A stretch of DNA of 49,995 nucleotides from Clostridia bacterium. Lineage in GTDB: Bacteria > Bacillota > Clostridia > Oscillospirales > CAG-272. Below, in pieces: positions 43,063 to 49,995 of the stretch; positions within the stretch are counted from its first letter, which is position 1, and every line of letters starts with the position of its first letter. The translations under genes and the position numbers were made by a program. The notes under the pieces were generated by a model. That model searched no databases, was not told the origin of the DNA, and worked only from the letters and a program-made list of their open reading frames with translations. Location of the stretch: positions 1-49,995 of the forward strand of contig JAFVTS010000017.1 in the NCBI GenBank assembly GCA_017503105.1, in the 5' to 3' direction.

Positions 43063-43881
43063 TTATACCTCTCCTTTATTTTTGTACGCTTTACGGAATT
43101 CTCTCGGCGACCGTCCCTCGCAGCGCTTAAAAAACGCCGAAAAATAGCTATACGTACAGAATCCCACCGAAAACGCAATCTCTGTTACGGAAAGCTCCGA
43201 GGATATAAGCAGCGCCTTCGCTTTAGCGAGGCGGTAAGAATTGACGTATTCCAGGACCGTTATCCCCGTATGCGCGCGGAACGTGTGACAAAGATAATAT
43301 TTACTGATGGCAAGCTCGCGTGCCACTTTGGAAAGCGAAAAACGGTCCTTATAATTTTCCCTGACATACGAAATCACGCGCTCGCTGACTGACGAGTCAG
43401 CCGACGTGTCCTCCGCACGCGTTTCACACTTCATAAGCAAAGAGCAAAGATACGACAGATGCGAAAGAATCAAAAGATCGCCCTCCGTACTGCCCGAGCG
43501 CGAGAGGTCGCTGACTGTGCGGAACACAGCGTCCGCTTTCTCGGCGTCCTCGAGAGAAAGCGGCGCATACAGCACCGAGTTGACAAGCGGATTTTGCGTC
43601 TTGGGCAGAACCGAAAAGATGCGCTCTACGATCTCCTCGTGCATACGGATGGCATTGCGCTCGTAGCCCTCGTAAAATTCGGGCATAGCAAAGTGCAGAT
43701 TCGATGCATTTATCAGATAGAGCCCGCCCTGACTCATCGAGAGCACGTGTTCTCCGACGACGATCCGCCCATTGCCACCCCATATTTGCAAAAGCTCGTA
43801 GTCACCGGGGTGAGTATGCAAAACACCGTCTAAGCGAAATTTTCCCTTATTTCTGTAAGCGGCAACCACAAGATCCTTCAT
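43063..43881 (-). CDS. AraC family regulator with N-terminal cupin (second)
   Basis: The 272-aa protein has a cupin sensor (VLHTHPGDYELLQIWGGNGRIVVGEHVLSM region, residues ~20-90) and a C-terminal pair of AraC helix-turn-helix motifs (FSLSKVARELAISKYYLCHTFRAHTG and VTEIAFSVGFCTYSYFSAFFKRCEG). The ATG at 43881 has GGAGGGA directly upstream and is preferred over an in-frame start 13 codons earlier. It is divergent from the sialic acid lyase-like gene, which it probably activates in response to a sugar. Confidence 0.93.
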   Translation of the reverse strand: MKDLVVAAYRNKGKFRLDGVLHTHPGDYELLQIWGGNGRIVVGEHVLSMSQGGLYLINASNLHFAMPEFYEGYERNAIRMHEEIVERIFSVLPKTQNPLVNSVLYAPLSLEDAEKADAVFRTVSDLSRSGSTEGDLLILSHLSYLCSLLMKCETRAEDTSADSSVSERVISYVRENYKDRFSLSKVARELAISKYYLCHTFRAHTGITVLEYVNSYRLAKAKALLISSELSVTEIAFSVGFCTYSYFSAFFKRCEGRSPREFRKAYKNKGEV

Positions 43882-43905
43882 TCTTCCCTCCACCGTTTTT
43901 AATAT

Positions 43906-43934
43906 AGTATACCACACCAACTCACAAAAAGCAA
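43906..43934 (-). promoter_or_regulatory. Sigma-A promoter of the second AraC gene
   Basis: On the minus strand TTGCTT (43929-43934) and TATACT (43906-43911) are 17 bases apart, 24 bases before the start codon. Confidence 0.65.
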
Positions 43935-43983
43935 TATTGAATAAGTATTTTGCAATTACGAGGTAGTTTTTATTTTATTTTGA

Positions 43984-43992
43984 TGATATAAT
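43984..43992 (+). promoter_or_regulatory. Extended -10 promoter of the nanA-like gene
   Basis: TGATATAAT (43984-43992) is an extended -10 element with perfect TATAAT. No good -35 box lies 17 bases upstream, which fits a promoter needing an activator such as the divergent AraC protein. Confidence 0.6.
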
Positions 43993-44022
43993 GTAGTTAA
44001 ATCCAATATAGGAGAACTTCTT

Positions 44023-44922
44023 ATGTCTTATTCAAAAAATATGCGCGGTCTATATACCGCGCTTGTAACGCCTTACGATAAAAGCGGCAACGTTAATTAT
44101 CCGATTCTCGAGGACCTCGTCGAGCTTAACCGTAAAAACGGAATTCATCGCTTTTACGTCACGGGAAGCTCCGCGGAAATGACTCAGCTCTCCTTTGATG
44201 AGCGCCGAGAAATTTTAAAAACCGTGGCAGGTACGAAACCGAAATATCTGATAGCTCACGTCGGAGGGGAAAACGCGCGCGTTTCAATAGCGCTTGCGCG
44301 CGAGGCGGGCATATGCGGCGCAGACGCCATATCCGCCGTGACCCCGTACTATTACAAATACACCTTCGCGGAAATAAAGGATTATTACGCTCGCCTCGCC
44401 GATGCCGCAGGACTTCCTGTAGTGGTATACAGCATTCCGACCTACTCAGGCGTCAGCTTCTCCGTGTCTGAGCTCAAAGAGCTTATGTCGTGCAATTTCG
44501 TAAGCGCGTTAAAGTTCACGTCCAGAGATACCTTCCTTCTTGAGCGTGCAAGAAGCGTTTCCGACAAGCCCGTGTTTAACGGCTGTGACGAAATACTCAC
44601 CTCGGGGCTTATCGCGGGAGCGGACGGAGCGATAGGTGCAATGTATAACGTACTCGCGGATAAAGCGGCGCAGGTTTACGAAGCACATCTTTGCGGTGAT
44701 ATTACGCGGCAGATGCAATTTCAATCAGAAATCAACGGGATCATCGAGGTGACGTCCGCGCTCGGAGGTCTCAAATGCGTGAAAGCCCTGCTTTCTATGC
44801 TCGGCTATCCTGTCGGAGAGCTACGCGCGCCGTTTCTTCCGCTTTCAAAAGAGGCGATCGACAGGTTGCGTAGCGAGGTATTGCCGAAAATTACGCTTGG
44901 AGGTTTAAAAAATGATATTTGA
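44023..44922 (+). CDS. nanA: N-acetylneuraminate lyase-like class I aldolase (DapA/NanA superfamily)
   Basis: NanA splits N-acetylneuraminate into N-acetylmannosamine and pyruvate through a lysine Schiff base. The 299-aa TIM barrel has the Schiff-base K164 in SALKFTSRD and the catalytic Tyr136 in VVVYSIP. The NanA-type segment FNGCDEILTSGLIAGADGAIG contains the Asp-Glu pair that contacts the sugar in NanA. Two variations stand out: the substrate loop reads GSSAEM instead of GSTGEA, and the NanA IGSTYN serine is Ala (IGAMYN). The substrate may therefore be a related 2-keto-3-deoxy sugar acid. No nanE or nanK is adjacent. AGGAG precedes the ATG. Confidence 0.82.
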   Translation: MSYSKNMRGLYTALVTPYDKSGNVNYPILEDLVELNRKNGIHRFYVTGSSAEMTQLSFDERREILKTVAGTKPKYLIAHVGGENARVSIALAREAGICGADAISAVTPYYYKYTFAEIKDYYARLADAAGLPVVVYSIPTYSGVSFSVSELKELMSCNFVSALKFTSRDTFLLERARSVSDKPVFNGCDEILTSGLIAGADGAIGAMYNVLADKAAQVYEAHLCGDITRQMQFQSEINGIIEVTSALGGLKCVKALLSMLGYPVGELRAPFLPLSKEAIDRLRSEVLPKITLGGLKNDI

Positions 44923-46279
44923 CGGAAATCTATTGCTCTTTCTCACCGACGATTACGTAGCGGAAAAAGGTGCGGGCGTAAGCTTCAAAATTCAAGCTCC
45001 GAAAAGCATACGCAGCGCGTTTATCCGTGAGTATCCTTGGGAAAATTTCATCTACCTGTATACGTCACTCATCTACGACGAGGACGCACGGGAATATCGG
45101 ATCTACTACGGAGCAAGAGATAAGAAAAACCATACGTATCTCGCGCTTGCCACGTCAAAGGACGGTGTGCACTTTGAAAAGCCACAACTGAACGTTCTTC
45201 CCTACAAAGGATTCCCCCAGACCAACATCGTCAAGGATTACGCGGGAGACGGCGTCGTTTATCTTGACGCTCACGCACCGAAAAGCGAACGCTACAAGCA
45301 CTTTTATCATATAAACGGCTCGGGTATGTTCCTCGACGTTTCCGAGGACGGAATCCATTGGAGCGAGAGGAAAACTAACGTTTCAAAAACCTTTAACGAC
45401 GGCTTCAACGCCTTTTTCTACGACGAGCACGATAAGCTATATCGGCTCTTTTTCCGCGCTTGGTCGGGAGAGCCGCTTCACCGTATGGCAGTCACTTATG
45501 AATGCGGGGAGCTCGACGGGAATTTTTCCGTTCCCGTGCCGAAAAACGCTCCTCGGAGAAACGAAAAAGAACAGCCTTATATGTCTGACTCCTGGTTGAA
45601 AGCTGCCATAGATACAGACGAAGACTTCCCCGAAAACACCGATATATACACCTTCGCTCCAAACCCATATCCCTCGTCGGATCGTTATTACATAGCCTTC
45701 CCCGCTCTTTACCGTCATATTACGATGGAGGAAGGCGCAAGATTTGCAAGCGACGGAACCGTTACCACGGGAATTTTCGCATCCGCGGACGGGAAACGAT
45801 TTCAAAAGCATATGGACGGGCGTTACGTTCAAAACGTTGAATACGGTCGATACAGAAACAATATGGCGTACCACGCAGCAGGGCTTCTGCGCGACGGCGA
45901 TGAAATGTTAAGTGCGGGAACGATATACGTACAAACGCACGGCGACGTCGATGCAAGACGGCACTACGGCGACGGTGAAATGCTGATTTACCGACAGCGC
46001 AAGGACGGTTTCATCTCTCTTGAAATTGACGATAACGGCGGATATGCCCTGACCGTACCGTGCCGAATCACCGAGCGGATCACGGTGAACGCAAAGTGCA
46101 GACAAAACGGTGAGCTTTCATTTTGGCTGACCGACGGAAAACAGCATACGTTCATTGGACGTATGGCGGGCGATGATACGTCCTTCCCTCTTAACGTACC
46201 CGCCGGGCATATAGGAACTGTTGCAAGCATCCGTATCGAAGGCAAGTCGGCAAGTCTTTTTGCAATTGAGTTTTCGTAA
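44912..46279 (+). CDS. Five-bladed beta-propeller glycosidase-like protein, 455 aa
   Basis: Residues ~1-340 contain repeats of the kind found in the GH43/GH32/GH117 propeller fold (YRIYYGARDKKNHTYLALATSKDGVHF, FLDVSEDGIHWSER, FASADGKRF). The C-terminal ~110 residues form a beta-sandwich-like domain. There is no signal peptide, so it should act inside the cell. The ATG lies 11 bases inside the aldolase gene, preceded by GGAGG, so the two are co-expressed. The catalytic residues cannot be assigned with confidence, and the family could be GH32-like, GH43-like or an uncharacterised relative. Confidence 0.75.
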   Translation: MIFDGNLLLFLTDDYVAEKGAGVSFKIQAPKSIRSAFIREYPWENFIYLYTSLIYDEDAREYRIYYGARDKKNHTYLALATSKDGVHFEKPQLNVLPYKGFPQTNIVKDYAGDGVVYLDAHAPKSERYKHFYHINGSGMFLDVSEDGIHWSERKTNVSKTFNDGFNAFFYDEHDKLYRLFFRAWSGEPLHRMAVTYECGELDGNFSVPVPKNAPRRNEKEQPYMSDSWLKAAIDTDEDFPENTDIYTFAPNPYPSSDRYYIAFPALYRHITMEEGARFASDGTVTTGIFASADGKRFQKHMDGRYVQNVEYGRYRNNMAYHAAGLLRDGDEMLSAGTIYVQTHGDVDARRHYGDGEMLIYRQRKDGFISLEIDDNGGYALTVPCRITERITVNAKCRQNGELSFWLTDGKQHTFIGRMAGDDTSFPLNVPAGHIGTVASIRIEGKSASLFAIEFS

Positions 46280-46334
46280 AATCAAGCTTTTCCTTCACAA
46301 AACATTTAATCTTCGATTTAGAGTGCAAAAAACA

Positions 46335-46408
46335 GACACATCACGAAGGATCTCTCCTGAATGATGTGTCCGTTTTTGTTATTGAATTTTGCGTAATCAG
46401 ATTTTACA
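46335..46408 (+). repeat. Repeat copy 1: terminator hairpin plus 30-bp conserved tail
   Basis: GACACATCA (46335-46343) pairs with TGATGTGTC (46362-46370), and AGGA/TCCT pair inside (46347-46350 with 46355-46358). A TTTTT tract follows. The next 30 bases (46379-46408, beginning TTATTGAATTTTGCG) match the second copy at 49806-49835 with a single C/T difference. The hairpin stem and tail are conserved and the loop is not. It also works as terminator for the nanA-propeller operon. Confidence 0.85.
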
Positions 46409-46516
46409 CAATGCGAGCGGTCATTTTCGAATCCGAAAGAGCGTGAAAGCAAAACGATCTGCGATTTCAACAAACACAAACAAGTACCGTGAAACAATGT
46501 ATTTTCAAGGAAACTC

Positions 46517-46545
46517 TTGACTTTAAACTATTGTTAATGTATAAT
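46517..46545 (+). promoter_or_regulatory. Sigma-A promoter of the toroid/GH88 cassette
   Basis: TTGACT (46517-46522) and TATAAT (46540-46545) are 17 bases apart, 35 bases before the ATG at 46581. Confidence 0.8.
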
Positions 46546-46580
46546 AAATATATTCTATTTTATTTATTTGGAGGTAAGTG

Positions 46581-48251
46581 ATGTCAAACTGTCGAGAATT
46601 GATTGAAGGTTTTATCTATCCACATCTTGAAAAATTCACTGATATGGTGTATCGTGGTGGCGAAGATACCGAGTTTATGAACGTGCGCCCGAGCGAAGAT
46701 ACAACCTATTTTACATACGGAGCTCTCACCTGTGGTGCGTGTATTCTTTTTGCACATTATAAAAAAATCGGTGATCCGAGAGCAGATATAGCAAAGGAGA
46801 GACTTTGTGAATTTATACGAATCGCTTCATCACGCCCTTGCGATACCTGGGGTAAGCTTGGTATACTCCGCGGATTTAATCTCCTCTCTCAAAGAGGACT
46901 TATCTCCGAGATTCCCGCTTCCATTGTTGAAGCAATAAAAGAAAAAACAAATTATGAGGACTTTTTCGACAAAGAAACCCTGAAGCTTCGCGGTAAACCT
47001 ACCAACTATCTGCACGTCGCTATGGCGTGTGCCGGCTACCGCGAACGTTTAGGCTGGGAAAACGATGGATACTCCGCGAAAATATCCGATATTCTTGTCA
47101 ACGTCCTGAAAGACAACAAAGACGGCTGGATGGACGACGAAATTCCTTATGGAAGATATGACCGCTATGCGATTGCAGTTCCTTCCGAATTTGCCGACCT
47201 CGCCTCAGACATAGGTCATCCCCTTCCCAAAATCGTCCAAGACAACCTTAGGCTCTGTGCCAAGGATATGCTCTTTATGGCAAATCCCACAGGCGATGCC
47301 ATTCTTTACGGCAGGAGCGTTGCTTGCCACGGAGATGCTTGTGCTCCCGAGATAATTTCTTCGGCGTTCGTTTATAAACTGATCGAGGAAAGTGACAAGG
47401 ATATTGCCCTCTCGTATTCTTATACGGTTCTCAAGAAAATGATAACTTACTGGTACGATGCCGAGATGGGAAGTTTCAATCTTTGGTTCAACGGTCGTTC
47501 CTCAAACCGTTATCGAAGCATTAAAAGAGTGTATGAGGTAAACCTTGATTTAGCAATACACCTCTTTGCCACACTCAAAAATCTTGAGCGTGCAGGACTT
47601 GCCGATACCGAAATTACGGCTACGATTCCCGAAAACGACAAGTGGGAGTCCTTAACCGTCAACTTTTCAAAAGCCGAAGACAAAGAGCGATCGCTTGTTA
47701 TCTTAAAGCGCAAAGGAAAACTTATGCTCATTCCTTTTGTCGGAACCGGTAAATCGCTTGGCAGAACCGTCGCTTATTACCCCTTCCCCGTGATGGCGCG
47801 CACGCTTGAGGCCTGTGCGACGGCTGAATACCCCTTTATGATCCCGGAGTATGTAGATAACGACGGAAACGTATATCGTCCTACTGATAATTTTACGAAC
47901 ATTAGCGTTAAAACCGGTGACGATGCGGTAACGGTCGTTGCAAACGGACATCTTTCGTGTGTGAACGAAACAGCACCGAAGAAGACCGATATCCCGTTTG
48001 TGCATACCATCACCGTTTGTGCAAACAAGGTGACCATAAAAACCGAATGTGATTTTGACTTCCCTATGGCCGGAACCTATTATGCTTCTGCCGATGAACG
48101 AGTCGTTATCGAGCCTTTCGGTTTTGACGAGGTGGTATCTGACGCACCGGAACAAGACACGAATGGCATACACCATAAGCTCGTTGGCTTCCTTAATTGC
48201 CGAACAAAAAACACTCGTGTATTGGGCGCTGTGATCACCCTTCCGATATAA
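46581..48251 (+). CDS. Alpha/alpha-toroid protein, uncharacterised glycan-active family, 556 aa
   Basis: GGAGG sits six bases before the ATG at 46581; an adjacent in-frame GTG at 46578 is ignored. The first ~350 residues are helical with toroid-type repeats (TYFTYGALTCGACILFAHYKKIG, LRGKPTNYLHVAMACAGYRERLG, MANPTGDAILYGRS, MGSFNLWFNGRSSNRYR). The last ~180 residues are beta-rich. There is no signal peptide. It is co-transcribed with a GH88 hydrolase, so an intracellular role on uronic-acid oligosaccharides is likely. It could be an oligo-uronide lyase or a hydrolase; no catalytic motif is certain. It is not obviously homologous to the toroid protein at 970-2691. Confidence 0.78.
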   Translation: MSNCRELIEGFIYPHLEKFTDMVYRGGEDTEFMNVRPSEDTTYFTYGALTCGACILFAHYKKIGDPRADIAKERLCEFIRIASSRPCDTWGKLGILRGFNLLSQRGLISEIPASIVEAIKEKTNYEDFFDKETLKLRGKPTNYLHVAMACAGYRERLGWENDGYSAKISDILVNVLKDNKDGWMDDEIPYGRYDRYAIAVPSEFADLASDIGHPLPKIVQDNLRLCAKDMLFMANPTGDAILYGRSVACHGDACAPEIISSAFVYKLIEESDKDIALSYSYTVLKKMITYWYDAEMGSFNLWFNGRSSNRYRSIKRVYEVNLDLAIHLFATLKNLERAGLADTEITATIPENDKWESLTVNFSKAEDKERSLVILKRKGKLMLIPFVGTGKSLGRTVAYYPFPVMARTLEACATAEYPFMIPEYVDNDGNVYRPTDNFTNISVKTGDDAVTVVANGHLSCVNETAPKKTDIPFVHTITVCANKVTIKTECDFDFPMAGTYYASADERVVIEPFGFDEVVSDAPEQDTNGIHHKLVGFLNCRTKNTRVLGAVITLPI

Positions 48252-48356
48252 GAGCTGACTTTTACAAAAAGCGTTCAAGGTGTTTATATGCACACGGGGA
48301 TAAGAGATACCACCCTATGTTTCCAAGCACCAATGATTTATAAAAAGGAGTATTTC

Positions 48357-49553
48357 ATGAAAACGGCAAAGTATATTTTAGATGAAAACAAGCCTTGGAT
48401 AAACGAAACGTTTGAAGCATTGAGCAAAAAGCTTGAAGTTTCAGCTGTTCGCTCAAGATATAAAACACCGCATCTTGTTGACGAGAATGGAATGTATTAC
48501 GAGAAAAATCCGTCCGATCCCGTATGGTGGTGTAAAGGATTTTTTGGCGGCATTATGGCTATGATGTACGCTTATACGGGTAATGAGGAATATCTTAAGA
48601 CGGCAAAAGAAACAGAAAAGATTCTTAAGGAAACTCTTATTACATATCCGGACAAAGTTCATCACGACGTTGGATTTATGTATCATATCACCGCCGGTGC
48701 TATTCACAGGCTTACAGGATCACAGGAATCTCGTGCGCTTAATATTCTTGCTGCACAAACTCTTGCGTCGCGTTTTGTTCTCGGTGGAGATTTTATACGA
48801 GCTTGGAACAACCCCAATTACGGTATGCCCTCGACGAATTTTACCATAATTGACTGTATGCTTAATCTTCCGCTTCTTTATTGGGCATCTGAAGAACTTG
48901 GTGATGATCGCTTTGCACGAATGGCTATGGCGCATGCGGACAGCACGATCAAGTATCATATAAGACCTGACGGTTCCGTCATTCATATTGTGGTTCACGA
49001 CCGTGAAACAGGCGAATGTGTCAAGACCATTGGCGGACAGGGAGCTTTCGACGGCTCTTCGTGGTCTCGCGGCCAGGCTTGGGCACTTTACGGCTTTGTT
49101 TTATCATATCTTTCGACGAAGGAACAGAGATATCTCGATGCGGCAAAGAGAGTTGCAAATTACTTTATAGCCGCAACTGCTGACGATTGGATTCCCCGCG
49201 GAGATTTTCGCGTTGCTGATAACGCACCGCTTTCTACCGAGGGTGTTGTTTACGATACTTCTGCAGGAACTTGCGCAGCTTGCGGTCTTATCGATCTTGC
49301 AAACATTCTTCCTGAGGGTGAGGGTGGAATGTATATGAACGCAGCTATCAAAATGATGCGCGCAATGAGCGATGCATTTATTGACCTTGATCCATCCCGT
49401 GACGGTTTCCTTTACGGAACGAGCGCGCGCTACCCCACAAACGGTGATATGAAAAAGGCCGATGCCAATACGTCTATTATATACGGAGAGTTTTACTTCG
49501 TAGAAGCGCTTCTTAAGTTGAAGGGCTCAACCTTTAACCCCTGGGTAAAATGA
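48357..49553 (+). CDS. Glycoside hydrolase family 88 unsaturated uronyl hydrolase
   Basis: GH88 enzymes remove the 4,5-unsaturated uronic acid left by polysaccharide lyases, by hydrating the vinyl ether. The 398-aa protein has the (alpha/alpha)6 barrel. The two catalytic-type aspartates are D104 in VHHDVGFMY and D166 in FTIIDCMLNLPLL, and the conserved GSSWSRGQAWALYGF and YGEFYFVEALLKL blocks are present. The ATG at 48357 has AAGGAG upstream; a longer frame from 48288 is rejected because it lacks a ribosome binding site and homology. There is no signal peptide. It completes a two-gene cassette with 46581-48251. Confidence 0.93.
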   Translation: MKTAKYILDENKPWINETFEALSKKLEVSAVRSRYKTPHLVDENGMYYEKNPSDPVWWCKGFFGGIMAMMYAYTGNEEYLKTAKETEKILKETLITYPDKVHHDVGFMYHITAGAIHRLTGSQESRALNILAAQTLASRFVLGGDFIRAWNNPNYGMPSTNFTIIDCMLNLPLLYWASEELGDDRFARMAMAHADSTIKYHIRPDGSVIHIVVHDRETGECVKTIGGQGAFDGSSWSRGQAWALYGFVLSYLSTKEQRYLDAAKRVANYFIAATADDWIPRGDFRVADNAPLSTEGVVYDTSAGTCAACGLIDLANILPEGEGGMYMNAAIKMMRAMSDAFIDLDPSRDGFLYGTSARYPTNGDMKKADANTSIIYGEFYFVEALLKLKGSTFNPWVK

Positions 49554-49623
49554 AAATAACGAGCACCCCATAAGTGAAGTAAACCCAAAAGTTTAAATGA
49601 AACTTAAATATTAAATCATTTGT

Positions 49624-49661
49624 GAATGAGCTCGGGTATTAAACCCGGCTCATTCCTTTTA
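49624..49661 (+). terminator. Terminator of the toroid/GH88 cassette
   Basis: GAATGAGC plus CGGGT (49624-49637, one bulged T) pairs with ACCCG plus GCTCATTC (49643-49655), followed by CTTTTAG and TTTT. Confidence 0.8.
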
Positions 49662-49756
49662 GTTTTAAGGATTTCTTTCGTTGTTGCAGTAATATATGAA
49701 TTCTTATAACTTTTCAAAGTTTTTCCCATCAAAAACCGCCTAAAAATAAAAAAATC

Positions 49757-49835
49757 GGACACATCACCAAGGCAAAAGCCTAAAATGATGTGTCCAACTT
49801 TTTTATTATTGAATTTTGCGTAATTAGATTTTACA
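49757..49835 (+). repeat. Repeat copy 2: hairpin plus 30-bp conserved tail
   Basis: GGACACATCA (49757-49766) pairs with TGATGTGTCC (49786-49795), and GGC/GCC (49771-49773, 49778-49780) pair inside. A T6 tract follows. The tail at 49806-49835 matches 46379-46408 in 29 of 30 bases. The spacing between copies is about 3.4 kb and the orientation is the same. Confidence 0.85.
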
Positions 49836-49876
49836 ATGCCTTAAAGAAGCTCCGAAAAGCCTTATAAATCAAGGAA

Positions 49877-49933
49877 TTACTTGCTTGCCTCTTCGATAGC
49901 AACCGTTACTGCAACGTAGTTAAAAATCAAATA
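49877..49933 (-). pseudogene. Possible 3' gene remnant on the minus strand
   Basis: A minus-strand frame ends in TAA (49877-49879) and reads VAVTVAIEEASK before the stop, a plausible protein C-terminus. Upstream the frame meets a stop after about 18 codons, so no intact gene is present. It may be a decayed gene end next to the repeat, or chance. Confidence 0.25.
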
Positions 49934-49995
49934 GCTTTAGATAAATTCCATTTAATTCAGCATATCAACCGTGGCGCAACTGTACTGCAGATTTA

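Larger units (their letters stand above)
49554..49995. other. Non-coding right end of the window
   Basis: This 442-base stretch holds no credible complete gene. It contains the cassette terminator (49624-49655), the second copy of the hairpin/tail repeat (49757-49835) and, further right, a short minus-strand frame that may be a gene remnant (49877-49933). Composition is AT-rich. Confidence 0.7.

Noticed and set aside
46335-49835. Composite transposon or integron reading of the repeat-flanked cassette
   Set aside because: No transposase or integrase gene is present, no terminal inverted repeats bound the unit and no target-site duplication could be identified; only a repeat pair is claimed.
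1-49995. CRISPR array, tRNA, rRNA, T-box or known riboswitch
   Set aside because: No regularly spaced repeats, cloverleaf sequences or T-box/riboswitch core motifs were recognised on either strand by eye; a covariance-model scan would be decisive.

Overview
This window looks like a chromosomal stretch from an uncultured, low-to-moderate GC Firmicute of the class Clostridia, most likely a gut or rumen commensal. The evidence is the lon-engB-(M50)-scpA-scpB-DUF2953-gerW-dacB-rluB run, the miaB-ricA/ymcA-mutS-mutL order, a group II ECF transporter core, strong AGGAGG-type ribosome binding sites, consensus sigma-A promoters (TTGACW-17-TATAAT) and U-tailed terminators. GerW/YtfJ and a DacB/DacF-type carboxypeptidase suggest spore-forming ancestry. 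No rRNA, tRNA, CRISPR array, transposase or phage gene was found.

Layout. (1) 1-757: end of an unrecognised gene plus a small AT-rich unknown ORF. (2) 970-2691: a cytoplasmic protein resembling alpha/alpha-toroid polysaccharide lyases. (3) 9911 down to 2735 (minus): ruvC, a class I methyltransferase, ecfA1, ecfA2, ecfT, truA and a class A penicillin-binding protein. (4) 10132-18687 (plus): lon through rluB and a GNAT-like ORF, covering proteolysis, ribosome assembly, chromosome condensation, sporulation/cell wall and rRNA modification. (5) 18879-20708: divergent LysR / TauE-type permease pair. (6) 30475 down to 20816 (minus): miaB, ricA-like, mutS, mutL, tgt and a sialate O-acetylesterase. 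(7) 33222 down to 30549 (minus): an AraC regulator overlapping dxs.

(8) 33425-37225 (plus): two sugar phosphate isomerase/epimerase (TIM barrel) genes and two Gfo/Idh/MocA oxidoreductases, a set compatible with oxidise-isomerise-eliminate sugar or glycoside chemistry. (9) 41858 down to 37270 (minus): an exported polysaccharide deacetylase, a third isomerase, a small lipoprotein and an XRE regulator, each apparently its own transcription unit. (10) 42132-42872: an unknown protein divergent from the XRE gene. (11) 43063-46279: AraC regulator divergent from an N-acetylneuraminate lyase-like aldolase and a five-bladed-propeller glycosidase-like protein. (12) 46581-49553: a toroid protein and a GH88 unsaturated uronyl hydrolase, bracketed by two copies of a hairpin plus 30-bp repeat.

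The first 32 kb is mainly housekeeping. The last 17 kb is accessory carbohydrate metabolism with local AraC control, directed at uronic-acid and sialic-acid-type sugars and at acetylated glycans. The most unusual structures are the repeat-flanked two-gene cassette, the symmetrical face-to-face promoter at 19875-19906, the nested hairpin that traps the ribosome binding site of the penicillin-binding protein, and the XRE/unknown pair with inverted repeats around its promoters. I see no complete, clearly new defence or mobile system.
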